DNA of 64,000 nt from Homalodisca vitripennis (taxonomy: Eukaryota > Arthropoda > Insecta > Hemiptera > Cicadellidae): positions 29,843-93,842 of the forward strand of contig NW_025777462.1 of the NCBI RefSeq assembly GCF_021130785.1, given 5' to 3'. Below, in pieces: positions 47,273 to 57,800 of this stretch. The translations under genes were made by a program, and so were the position numbers. The notes beneath the pieces were generated by a model that saw only the letters and a list, made by a program, of their open reading frames with translations, had not been told where the DNA came from and searched no databases. Position 1 is the stretch's first letter. Each line of letters begins with the position of its first letter.

Positions 47273-47527
47273 ATGGCCTTATTAACGTTATCAGAGCTCA
47301 AAAGAGAGAAATACCGAAAAGATTGAAAGAACTTGAAATTGATTACCCAGAATTGGAAATTTTTATTAAGACAAGGAGATCCAAATTCTATCAATCTGTA
47401 TAACCAAATGAAAGAATCTTTAAATATATTATACAACGGAAATCATTTTACTACAAATATGGCAGAATCTCGACTGATTTATAGAATATCTAAATTACAC
47501 GATGAAAATGTTACTCAATTTTACTAA
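47273..47527 (+). CDS. Polinton small protein, unknown, interrupted
   Basis: ATGGCCTTATTAACG at 47273 gives MALLTLSELKREKYRKRLKE, then LEIDYPELEIF and a stop near 47400. The neighbouring frame continues NLYNQMKESLNILYNG and ends HDENVTQFY at 47525-47527. It is Lys/Glu-rich and helical at the start. It lies between the Bro-N gene and the zinc-finger gene and is convergent with the latter. I do not recognise the family. Confidence 0.4.
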
Positions 47528-47538
47528 AAACTCTTGAA

Positions 47539-47919
47539 TTATGATATTTTGTTTGTAAATGTTTTTTGATAATTATTTAACCATTTTATAGTTCTTCCAC
47601 ATTCACATTGAGTATCTTCATAATATAATCTATGGTGATTCTTCTTTACACAATCTTTACAATATGAGTCTTTCTTATCTCTACTATAGGGATGACTATT
47701 AAACTCTGAAATTTTTTTAGTTTCTTTACATTTAAGACATTCTTTCTCTTTCCCAAAAGTTAATTTTTCTATTTTTATCATACAGTTTCTTTATGATACT
47801 TCCTATAACAATCTTTACAATTATAAATAATTCCATCTTTTTCTACTCTTATCTTTTATTAAAATTCTTCAAAACCTTTTAATTCTTTGCACATTGAACA
47901 TTTCTTTTGGGCCTCCATT
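47539..47919 (-). CDS. Polinton zinc-finger protein with two CxxC ... CKDC modules
   Basis: The start ATGGAGGCC (47917-47919) follows TTTCTATATAA. The first module KKCSMCKELKGFEEF ... YNCKDCYRKYH and the second ECLKCKETKKISEFNSHPYS ... YCKDCVKKNHH each have CxxC and CKDC about 20 residues apart, as in the small zinc modules found near HNH nucleases in viruses. A further CECGRTIKWLNNYQK tail follows. A frame change and two stops separate the modules. It is probably a nucleic-acid-binding accessory protein; the nuclease part is not evident. Confidence 0.65.
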
Positions 47920-47929
47920 TATATAGAAA

Positions 47930-48952
47930 AAAAATCTTTGACTTTCTCAATTCATATTCATAAAAACTTTCCGGTTATTTCTTCATTATTTAAATCTTTT
48001 TATACTATAAGTTACAGGATCTGTGTTATTAATTTGATAAATCACAAAGATTTCTCTTGACCAGTTGTTCTTATATTTGTTCGAAAATGTTTGTTTTTTA
48101 CTAACAATTCTTACATGATCATTGACTTTAAATTTAGTTTTTGTATGAATTTCTGGTGGAACATACTTGAAAACGGTCTCTAATAACTCCTTTTCTGCAT
48201 CCTTATCTACGTCTTTGGGCTTCATTTTGATTGTGCTGTGAACTGTATCGTTTATAATTGTTTACGATTTTTTGAAGAATATCGATCCATTTAAAGTTTT
48301 TATTAATCTCAAAAATTACTTTCATTCTCTCATTTTTGAGTTTCTGTTATATCTCTCTACAATACTTGTTTTCTCTTCGTTTTCAGTATGATAAATCTTA
48401 ATGTTGTATTTCCTCAAAACATCGTTTAAATTCTTTATTTTTAAACTCTAAACCCTTATCTGTATGAAGTAAGTTAGGAGGTTTGTGATTGATCCTTAGG
48501 GCATCTTTTACTATATCTTCGAAGGCTTTTGAAACATCTTTACCGTTTTTTCTTTTGATAGCTCTTGACCAAGCATATTTTGAGAAAGTATCAATAACAT
48601 TTAACATATACTTAAATCCATCATTTTGATCTGAATAGTTAGACATTATAACTAAATCTGCTGCCCATAAATCGTCAATTCCTAAAGTTATAATTTTTCT
48701 CTCTTTTTAAACTTTTTTTCGTACTGGTGCATGAATTTCTCTAGCTTCAATCTCGATTTCTTCCTTATTCTTAGATTCTTTCTTTACTTGTTTTTCATTT
48801 GGATTCTTTATAAATTTACTCTTATTTGTCTTACATTTTGAACATTTTGCTGCAATTCTATACAACCCGTTTTGAGTTTGAACGATTTTAGAATCTATAT
48901 TTTTCGTTTTTTTTCTTTGCAATTTGTGGCAGTGAATCAAATCATCTTCCAT
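47930..48952 (-). CDS. Polinton retroviral-type integrase with N-terminal zinc ribbon, interrupted
   Basis: The start ATGGAAGATG (48950-48952) overlaps the polymerase stop as TAAATG. The first 80 codons are a basic zinc-ribbon part (IHCHKLQ ... AAKCSKCKTNKSKFI). Integrase begins EIHAPVRKK. Catalytic Asp 1 lies in DDLWAADLV (about 48650-48690), Asp 2 in LLHTDKGLEFKN, and Glu in SIVERYNRN (about 48340-48365). The C-terminal part VFKYVPPEIHTKTKFKVNDH ... NWSREIFVIYQI is the SH3/chromo-like tail. The enzyme inserts the element with 6-bp target duplications. At least three frame breaks are present. The zinc ribbon could instead be a separate upstream gene. Confidence 0.85.
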
Positions 48953-51900
48953 TTACATGTCAAAGTTTCCAAGTTTATTTAACTCATCTAATATATTAGA
49001 TTTTGCTTCGCCTTTATATCCATACGGTACTGTATCGATCTTATTTTCTAGGACATTTCTCTTATCATCTTTAGCGTTCAGTGCCAGCTTGTTTATGGTG
49101 ATGGTATACAATTCATGTTTATAGCTTTTTATTACAGTCATCTCCCTAAATTCTTCTTTATCTTCGAACAAACATCTCTTTAAGTTTTCGATATTTATTG
49201 TTTTATTTACAACGCTTCTCTTAATTCCTTTACACCTAACTGGGTTTTTATCTAGATATTTGTACGAGTACATCTTAGACCTTAAACCACAAAATTCTTC
49301 TAAAACTTCGCTATTTAACTCATCTTTGAATTTCCCTATTACCTTCTTATTTTTTAGTCGTGAAACATTCATGATCTTTTGGATAATCACTTGTATCAAA
49401 GTCATCTATATTTTCTTTAATAATTTTAAAAGGATCTCGTTTCAATTCTAGAAAATAACTGTCTGTATCCATGTAACACAGATTCAAATCTGGATCAAAC
49501 TTCTTTAATTTGTTGTAATAAAACTCGTACATTAGCAATTTTGAGAGGTCAAGAACTGAAAAAACCTATGTAGATCGGCTTGTTAAATTTAACTTTCTGC
49601 TTGTACATGTGACTCGCTATACAGTTGTCGTCAAAGATGTTAAAGCATTTGAAATTTGTTTTCTTAGCTTGTTTCATTGAATATTCTTCATTTCCTAGTC
49701 TAATATCACATCTGTTTCTCACATTTTCCATAGATTTTCCAAAAACAGAGTTGTTCATCAGCTTGTAAAAATCTTTCTCAAAGTCGCTTGTAGCTTTGGT
49801 TCTCATGTTTGTGTTAAAATCAATGTAATCTTTCATAAAAGGTTTCTGATCGAATGCAATAACTCTATTCACATGTTTTAACACCATTCCTTGTTCCAGA
49901 TAGAATTTCAAATTTCTCGAATGAACAACATATTCAGTTTTAATCCAGTAGAGTTGTGCAAAGTTTGTTGTTATAATGTTCTGGAGCAAGAGGCAAATCT
50001 TTATGATTTTCATGTAAATTCTTCGGATATTCTAGATCGACTTCGAGAATATAGCCATAATCTTCGTCGCCAGTGAGTTCCAAAATTGTTTCTTGCCAAT
50101 CTGCAGTTGTGTAAGTTTTTGGATTCCATCCACTTGATTTCGTTATATGGTAAATTTTGCATTAGGCCCATACCCATAAAGGTTATTAGCATCGAGATAG
50201 AGTAAATAGTTTTCGGGCTTTGTCTTATCAAAATCTTTTAAAATATTTGTTATTTGCTTTCACATATCGTTTAATACATTGAGAAATGCCTCCGCGAATA
50301 CCTTTTTCGATCATCAAATACATATTATAATCACTAATTAATTGTAATTCTATATTCGTTAATTTTAACATAGCATCCCATGCAAGACTGGGAGCTGTTA
50401 GATAGTGTGCTGGATCAAGTTTATAGCAATTCAAACAAATATTCCTAAAATTTTCAAAGATATCAGCGAGCAATAGAACATCTTGAATGTTATAGAGATC
50501 GGAGTAATTTCCTAGATTTTTTACTTTTAATTTGTTCCATACATTTAAGTAGTGTTGAAAATCTTTCTCAGATATGCTCTCGTCTGTCAAAATTGAATAG
50601 AAAATCTTGAATTCTCAATTCTTCTGTGTAATCAAGTTTTTCAATACTGTCGATAAATTCGTAAGGAAATATGCCTTTTCCAGATAGAATTTTAAAGATT
50701 TCTTCTTCGTCATTTGGTTGTCTATCTAGAATTGCGTTCAGACCATCTTGTATAAAATGATTTGTATGTTTGAAGTCTTCTCTCTTTAGATTTTTAGCTA
50801 ACTTTTCTATAGACGATGCCATAGATCTGAACGTGTCTACGAAAGAAAAACTTGATGAACTTTCTTGGTTTATCATCTTCAAACTCATACCCATATCCTG
50901 AATTTACTGAATAATTTATGTATTTTTTCATCGGTGTTTGCGATCAAATCAACGTTTCCATATTGTTTAGCCAATTCTTTTATGTACAAATGAGTGTCGT
51001 AACATGACATATTGTGACAGAAAACTGGAATATTCTGAGGAAATTTGAGATTCAAGTTACAAGATAAATGAGCTGAAACCTCTAAATTTACCTGTTAAAT
51101 GACAATGATCTCGTACTTTTTTTCTTGTTTGATTATCAAAACCCTCACATTCACAAATATGGCAAAGATTTGAATTTTTGATATTGCAATTTCTTCTTCT
51201 TCGGTCAATTTCATAGGTATTTTATTCTTAGAATTATACTTTTTAGCTATGTATTTCGATAATTTATTAAGTTCTTCAAACAATTTTGCAGGAACATTTT
51301 GGCAAATCTTCTTCATTTTTTGGCTCGATAACATATCGGCTTGTACATACGATTGGTCACATTAGACACTGAGTATAGAGTAAAACCATATGGAATGTGC
51401 TTCTGAATCTTGGTTGTGATCGATTTTTTGCGGATTGTTTTTGCATGTGGGAATCTTCTCTAATATGCTTTCAAAATCCATATAAATAACGTAAGGATGA
51501 GAAAATTTCTTTTGATAATTAATAAATGTTGTTGTTTGACCTGGAAACGGCATAATTGGCTTACAAACTTCGTGATTTTTACAAATTTCTAAATGGTCTG
51601 TTAAATCTCCAGATTTGTAGAAATGGCTTAAACATCTTCTGCATAGAAATTGTTTATGTTCATGCTTAGATAACTGAGAGAAAACGAGCTTATTTAAATC
51701 TGTTATCAAAACATAATGAGATTTGTCTTCTTGTTTTAACATACAATAAGTCAATGTTTTAACTCAGCGTCGTATTTTTCAGAAATTTGTAATGGAACAA
51801 TATTGAGTTTCTCATCATAACTGTAGATATTTATAGACATTTTTGGATATTTGTACTTGGAATTGTGACTTCGTTATTCAAATAATTGTATATCTTTTAA

Positions 51901-52870
51901 GGACATTGGATACTCGAAACCTGAAAAATATCTCGTCATTTACAAATTTCTCGTATTGCTTTGCTCTGTCAGCATTCTTTTCGGGTTTTTCAATAGCGCA
52001 TCGGATAGAATAAACAAAACAGAAATCATCTTTATTTTTTATATTTACACAAGCTTTCTTATCTTTGATTTTCTTTGGTTAAATCGATATATGATCCTGC
52101 GTTCATAAATTCGTGTTTATTAAGGCTCAAAATCAGTTGTTTACAGCGTTTTAAATGTCCATCCAGAACCTCGATTTGGATGATTTGTCTGTTCTCGATG
52201 TGTTAATTTATTAAATTGCTTAGTAATAAAGTCGTTTATGTCAAAGATCTCGTCTGCTTTTATAGTAAAATACATTGGGCAAGTTTGTGTTTCACCGTTC
52301 ACTAAAGTTCTTTCGTATTCGCATTCCAAAGAGAGATATCCCTTCATATTTTTAACGGTTTCTTGAAATTTTTCGATTAAACTTTTAATTTCTGGACGCA
52401 ATATAGAAAGAATATTTTGTAAATTGACATGAAATTTTCATTTAAATTCGTTAAAAATGTATTGCTTGAAAAGACCATGGATAGAGGATAAAACTTCGAC
52501 ATCAATGATATTTTTCTGGTTTCTCATTAAGATTTTTGTCAATTTCTTCGATAATTTCAGACTTAGTTTTAATCGTTTGTTTCAATGGACAATTTCTCAG
52601 CGATTGATTGAATTTTTTCATCTTTAAATAGATTGAGATCTTTTTTACTTTCCTTAAAATTTTTCTTTAGTTCACGCAATTTTTCTATATTATACATGTT
52701 TTGGTAATCGGCAATTTGATTTTCTTTTAGCCCAAGTCTTCAAATAATTTAGTTCTTTTTCATAAATATCTTTATTTTTCAGATGATTCTTTGACTTATA
52801 ATGCCTGGTAAAATGATGTTCAAAAACATCTTTTTTGCAGTATGGGCATTCTATCTTTTTCCGCTCCATA
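48953..52870 (-). CDS. Polinton protein-primed DNA polymerase B, interrupted
   Basis: The start ATGGAGCGG (52868-52870) begins MERKKIECPYCKKDVFEHHF, a C2H2-like finger; the upstream MAHSN start lacks the ATGG box. A second Cys cluster (CRRCLSHFYKSGDL) precedes exonuclease motif I, YMDFES (about 51470-51488). Polymerase motif A reads YLDANNLYGYG (50164-50199), motif B KLMNNSVFGKSMENVR (about 49730-49775) and motif C CYMDTDSYF (about 49458-49475). The C-terminus (ELNSEVLEEFCGLRSKMYSY, then KGIKRSVV) matches the thumb end. About 3.9 kb (~1300 codons) is full length for Polinton PolB. At least nine frame changes split it. The stop TAA at 48953-48955 overlaps the next ATG. Confidence 0.92.
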
Positions 52871-53200
52871 TTTAAAGAGCAAAAATTTGAATGTGCCAAG
52901 TTTTACTATTTAGTGAAATATCTTTTTATTAAGCTGAAAAAATAGCAATAATTCAGTAGATTTCTAAGGATTTTTATCAAAATTTGATAAAAATCAGCAC
53001 AATTTATGGTTAAACAGCCTTTGATTCTTCTATTTAAAGGAAGAAAAATTTGTTTAACTAACACTTTGAAAAGTGGAGAATTTTAACTAGAATTTTACAC
53101 AAATCAGCACAAATTGTAGTAAAACAGCTGTAGGATTCTTCTATTTATTATAGAAAAATCTGTAAACTAAGACTTAAAATTATTGAAAAAATAGTATAGT

Positions 53201-53230
53201 TATAGTAATAAAAGTACTTTTATTACTATA
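53201..53230. repeat. 30-bp perfect palindrome
   Basis: The first half TATAGTAATAAAAGT is followed by its exact reverse complement. It is flanked by 16-bp arms TATTGAAAAAATAGTA (53181-53196) and the inverse at 53263-53278, so the whole could form a stem with an inner cruciform. Confidence 0.95.
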
Positions 53231-53460
53231 TTGGTTTGTAGGGGGTAATTTAAATTCTATAATACTATTTTTTCAATATTTTTTTCTTTAACTTTTCCAA
53301 GATTTTTCATTAAGATTTTAATATATTTACAACAGAATTTTCGAGAAATATCGTTCACATTATCAACTTTAAAGCTAAAAATTCGCAATAATTAGAGAAA
53401 ATTCAGTAGATTTTCAGGATTTTTCAAAAAACTCTAGTATATGCACCTTAAGAGCTGTGT

Positions 53461-53494
53461 TTTTGACCCTAAAAACACGTTTTTAGGGTCAAAA
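53461..53494. repeat. Hairpin: 15-bp perfect arms, 4-nt loop
   Basis: Arm TTTTGACCCTAAAAA, loop CACG, then the exact reverse complement. It is the most GC-containing hairpin in the element and lies 85 bp before the OB-like gene start. Confidence 0.95.
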
Positions 53495-53578
53495 CCCCGG
53501 TTTTTTTGTGTATTTTGGAAGTATAGTTTTGATTTTTCACCTTAAAAAGTGTAGAAGTATTAATTTTTTTCTATGTAA

Positions 53579-53885
53579 ATGGCGCTGTTACAAGAGTTGA
53601 ATAAGGTTGGTGATTTAAAGTTCAAAGAATACAAGAGATTAATAGAATTAGAAGAAAATAAGAAATAACAAAATTTTGAATCTGGAGAAAATGAAAGATA
53701 AATTCGGGTTTACAATAATTGCCGAGTTGGAAGATTATAAAGTACACTTGCCAAACAGATTTTTGACTGTTTTGGATGAAAAAAAGATTAAAGAATTGAA
53801 TAAAAATGAAAAATTACACTTGGTTGTTACTGGAAAGAAGACTATTAAAGATAAAGACTGTGTTACAATTAACTTTGTAGAATAA
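53579..53885 (+). CDS. Polinton small protein, possibly OB-fold, interrupted
   Basis: ATGGCGCTG at 53579 follows TTTTTCTATGTAA and reads MALLQELNKVGDLKFKEYKR to a stop at 53666-53668. The next frame (53676-53885) continues NLEKMKDKFGFTIIAELEDY, then KVHLPNRFLTVLDE ... KLHLVVTGKKTIKDKD. The order KFG.TI...LED ... LP.RF ... I..LN......L.V.GK matches a small protein that I know next to Polinton genes, with five-strand character suggesting an OB-type nucleic-acid binder. Binding single-stranded DNA for the polymerase is inference. A one-base change near 53665 would split one gene into two frames. Confidence 0.6.
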
Positions 53886-53894
53886 AGATTTCGA

Positions 53895-54176
53895 AGATTT
53901 CTGGATTTTTTTCATTAAAACAGCTTAGAAATGTAGAAGCCTACAATGAACAGTAAAACAGCTATAGATTCGGTTAAATTTTTCATTCGTGAGTTACAGA
54001 TTAGTTTATTGTCCTTTTAAACAGTATTTTACGTTGATTTTCTGACTGTCCCAAAAGTGAGCTAGAACCGCCTTACTGTTTGATTTTACAGATTCGTTTA
54101 TTGTCCTTTAAACAGTATTTTGTATGGAATTTCTGTCTGTCCCAAAAGTGAGCCAGAACCGCCATATTCATATCTA

Positions 54177-54178
<2 letters not shown>
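53895..54178 (-). repeat. Right terminal inverted repeat of the Polinton
   Basis: About 284 bp, inverse of the left TIR, with the same internal 91-bp duplication and the words TAAAACAGCT at 53916 and 53954. Confidence 0.95.

Positions 54179-54211
<33 letters not shown>
54179..54211. repeat. (TA)n tract at the right Polinton junction
   Basis: About 30 bp of TA following the right TIR, the other half of the target microsatellite. Confidence 0.9.
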
Positions 54212-54215
<4 letters not shown>

Positions 54216-54769
54216 CATATTGAGCCATGAAATGTTCTGTGTTTCTTTGGAGGTCTGTGTTTAAACGATCACTACATATTTTATTGCCAACATACAATTC
54301 AAGTTGTGTTTTTTTTTTTTGGATTCAGTTATAAAAATGTTTGATACGATGGAAATTTATCCAAATGAAAACAGAAAATAATTAATAACTCAAAGTTGTA
54401 TTGGAATATTGTGTAACTCTGATTTAAATTTTAAAAGGTATGATAGAACTCGTTACGGGCTTTGTTGAAGTTAAGTGAAAACTTTTAAGCATAGTACCAA
54501 TCTCGCTGGTTGGCATACTCCATCCTTGACCTCTTCTGTTGGGTAGCCAGGGTACAAATGAAATTGTATGCAAAATATCAAGTTTAAAGTTAGTTTTCTC
54601 TCAAGGCATCGTTTAAACGGACACACTAACTAATATAAAAATTTTTATCAACACATAACTAAACAATGTTGGTCCTTAATTAGTGTAGGAATCCTGTTTT
54701 ATCTTTAAGGTTTTGCCTTATACCCTTTCAGCGTGTTGGAATAATAGATAAAATTGTACCAACCATGAC
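54212..54769. other. Non-coding, nothing recognised
   Basis: AT-rich host DNA between the Polinton junction and the satellite. No frame or repeat was identified. Confidence 0.5.
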
Positions 54770-56060
54770 GATTGGAATGTTTTGATAATTGGTGTTAGCA
54801 TAAACATCCACTGCCTTAACGAGTAAAAAAAATCACGGCTCTACCTGTAGAATATTAACAACTTAAATCGCAAATAAAAAAAGCTTGACTATTTAAATGT
54901 TTGATAATTTATCAGAGCAGGGTATTTATCATAATAATCCTGTACCTCAACGTCTCTTTACGAAAAAAACGGATCTACCTGTTAAATAATAACAACAAAT
55001 ATGATCGTGGATGCAAAAAAAGCATGACATTTTTTTAATAATTTGACAGAGCTGGGTATTTGGCATAATAATCCTCTGCCTAAACGAGTTTTTACGAACA
55101 CCTGTTGAATATTGACAACAATGATGATCGTGGACACAACAAAGCATAACGATTTGAATGTTTGATACATTGATTGAGCTGGATATATTTGTCATAATAA
55201 TCCTCTGCCTCAATGAGTTTAAACGAAAACACGACTCTACCCGTATTTTATTAACTACTCTAACAATCGCGAACACAACAAAAACGTAAACAATATTCAT
55301 GCTTCATTATCTAACTGAGCTGGGTGTTTGCTTGATAATTCTCTTTTCTAACGTTTTTATACGAAAAAACAAATCTACCTTTATAATATTGATATCTATG
55401 ATAAGCTGGAATAATACAAAACCAAGTTATTATGCATTTTTGATAGTTTGGGCGGAAATATTGTTTGATAATCCTCTTCCCAACGTTTTATACTACAACA
55501 CGGCTCTACCTGTAGAATGTTACAAATCTGATAATCGCGTATACAAAACATGATGATTTGAATATTTGATAATTTGACTAAGCTGGAAATGATTATTAAG
55601 CTAAATACCCTGCCCAGTCAAAGTATCAACATTCATATTCTGCCTACACGTGTTTATATGGAAACATGACTACACATGCTGAATACTGACAAGTCTTTTA
55701 ATCCCTGATACGCAAACACAACATGACGATTTGAATGTTTGGTAATTTGTCTGAGGTGGGTATTTAGCATGATAATTTTACGCCAAAACGTGTTTATATG
55801 GAAACATATCTATACATGTTGAATATTGACAAGTCTTTTAATCCCCGGATACGCAACACAACATGATGATTTGAATGTTTTGATAATTTGACAGCTATAG
55901 AATATATATAGAAGATTAACAAGTCTAATGGTGAGTATGCAACAAAACATCACTATATGCATATTAGATAATTTGACTAAGCTGGGTATTAATCATAATT
56001 ACACTCTGCCTCAACGTGTTTATACCGAAAAACACGATTCTACATGTATAGTATTGACAT
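54770..56060. repeat. Diverged ~140-bp tandem satellite
   Basis: Units share the order GATTTGAATGTTTGATAATTTG, then AGCTGGGTATTTATCATAAT, CCTCTGCCTCAACGTGTTTA, ACGAAAACACGACTCTACCTG, TTGAATATTGACAA. The AGCTGGGTA landmark recurs near 54912, 55050, 55188, 55317, 55577, 55753 and 55978, mostly 130-140 bp apart with some deletions. Short open frames across it (54947-55300) are artefacts of the repeat. Confidence 0.85.
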
Positions 56061-57504
56061 TTCTGTCTGCTATCAATGTAAATTGATGGCCAAATATTAC
56101 AATATTTATTATCAAGTTCCCTTCGTCCAATACGATTTTGTGACTAATTAACCAGCCACTATATGTAACTGTTACGTAATTTATTATATACACAATATAA
56201 TATTTTAAATACGTAATAATATTATTATTCCCTTCCAAAAAACATCCTTTAGGAATGTGCATTTAGGGGTTTTTTAAATATTTGGTCACGATGTCATAGT
56301 TTTAAAAGATTTGTGTTTTCAATTTTAATGCAAACATTTAGAAACATCAAATGTTCGTATGTTAAATGACAACAGCTGAAATTTACATTAAATTATGTTA
56401 TTTTTAGTAAGGTCATTAATGTAATATAAATATATGATATATATATAATATTATAATATATATAATATAATACATTATAATATAATATAATGGTATAATA
56501 AAGTTTACATTTATTAAACTACATTATATTAAAAAAACTAGTATAAAATTATACTTTGAGATTTGATAAAATATACCTGAACTATATTTGTGTTTTTATA
56601 TCTATTACTTATCTAACATAAATCTTTATTTTATATCCCTGCAAACAGCTATAAACTGAGATTAAAAATACAAACTGTATAAAATATCACAGAATGCAAT
56701 ATATATGGGGTTTACTGCTTTAGTCTAGCCATTGTTTTAGTGTTCTACTACCTCATATTCTAAGTCAAAATGGAATATTTTCTTGTTTATTAATATAAAA
56801 AATAAATAAACACATGGCCTTGTCATATATTTTTAATTTATAATTTACTGTGTATTACTTCATTTGTTTTATGTAGAGATGTATTGTTCCCCCCTACGAA
56901 TTGTAAAAAAGTAAGCACCTAGATACTGATTAGCATATCTCTTCACACTACAAGTTATGGCTTCTTATATACTCCTCAAAATGGATCGCAAACTATGTAA
57001 GTGTTGTGGCATAATGTATAACTCGTATAAAAAAAATTTTTGTAAAGGCACTGGACTGAATAGTATTGTATGTAAACATATTAGTTAATATAACTATGTA
57101 AACAGTAAAGTTTTTTTTTAATTGGGTAATAGTGATAGGACTAGTTAAAATTCAAAAGGAAATACAAACATATCCTTGATAAAAAAAACTTGTAACCCTT
57201 TTTGTATTTGCATCAATGACTTTAAAACTATAAAAAACAGACTATACACATATGTTTAATGGCTTTCTAAGATAAAACGTTAATTGTACAAAATAGTAGA
57301 ACCAAATTATGTATTTTTTAAATGAAAAAAGTAACCATCAATTAAGACTAACCTGTTTTGAAAAGTATAAAAAATTCGCCAACTGTTCTATAAGCTCAGT
57401 ATAGAATACTTTACAAACCAACATTAGTTGGCGGAAACTATGATTATTTAAATATAAGGGTCTATCTGGTGCTATTTATCTATAAAAAGTTTTATATATA
57501 TATA
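56061..57504. other. Non-coding, nothing recognised
   Basis: Very AT-rich sequence with an irregular TATAATATA stretch at 56430-56495. No coding motif on either strand. Confidence 0.5.
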
Positions 57505-57544
57505 TTATATATAATTTCAATAAACAATGAATCGCAAAAAGTAC

Positions 57545-57615
57545 TTGCTCCGCCGGGAGTCGAACCCGGATCTCTCACTTGCTGGTAGAATGTGCTACCA
57601 TTACACCACAGAGCG
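57545..57615 (-). tRNA. tRNA-like gene, degenerate anticodon arm
   Basis: Same as the other units, but the anticodon arm has changed (TTCTA against GTGAG, two mismatches). The polymerase III boxes remain. Confidence 0.5.
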
Positions 57616-57800
57616 CTTACTTTTTCCGATTCAATTATTTTTTTGTATTTGGCCTTATCCGTCACATATGTGTTTAAATAAGCCAACTAACATATGATCG
57701 GAAGACCAAATACCTGTCAAACGACTTTTATTTACGTTAAATAGTATAAATGGCAATAGCCTTATTTAATTTCAATAAACATTGAAATCGCAAAAAGTAC

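Larger units (their letters stand above)
52871..53578. promoter_or_regulatory. Polinton non-coding region with palindromes, candidate origin or control zone
   Basis: No frame of note lies between the divergent polymerase and OB-like gene starts. It holds two ~80-bp related units (CAGCACAA..TT...AAACAGC..T..GATTCTTCTATTTA at about 52995-53035 and 53104-53150), a 30-bp perfect palindrome (53201-53230) nested in a wider inverted repeat (53181-53196 with 53263-53278), and a 15-bp-arm hairpin (53461-53494). A replication or bidirectional promoter role is inference from position and structure. Confidence 0.6.
38433..54178 (-). mobile_element. Polinton/Maverick element (adintovirus-like), ~15.7 kb
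   Basis: Near-identical inverted terminal repeats starting AGTAGATATGAATATGGC (AG start is usual for Polintons) bound 15,746 bp. The genes inside are protein-primed-type DNA polymerase B, retroviral-type integrase, FtsK/HerA-type packaging ATPase, adenain-type cysteine protease, double-jelly-roll major capsid protein, a phospholipase A2-domain virion protein, a basic core-type protein, and accessory zinc-finger and Bro-N genes. Most lie on the minus strand; a small group between polymerase and ATPase, and one gene near each end, are on the plus strand. Size and content are complete for the class. Almost every long gene is split by one-base shifts, mostly in homopolymers. Confidence 0.95.

Noticed and set aside
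47251..47436. Minus-strand 61-codon open frame
   Set aside because: Antisense to the better supported plus-strand frame 47273-47527, and it lacks the start box.
52690..52899. Upstream start MAHSN for the polymerase
   Set aside because: The internal ATGG at 52868-52870 carries the element-type start context, and the zinc finger begins there.
53161..53500. Possible CRISPR-like repeats
   Set aside because: The repeated words are palindromes and iterons without regular repeat-spacer spacing, in a eukaryotic element.
54947..55300. 117-codon minus-strand open frame with Cys residues
   Set aside because: Lies entirely in the ~140-bp satellite, and its repeats mirror the DNA repeats.
57492..57686. 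64-codon open frame reading through a tRNA-like unit (ALWCNGSTF...)
   Set aside because: Typical spurious protein produced by translating a tRNA-like sequence.
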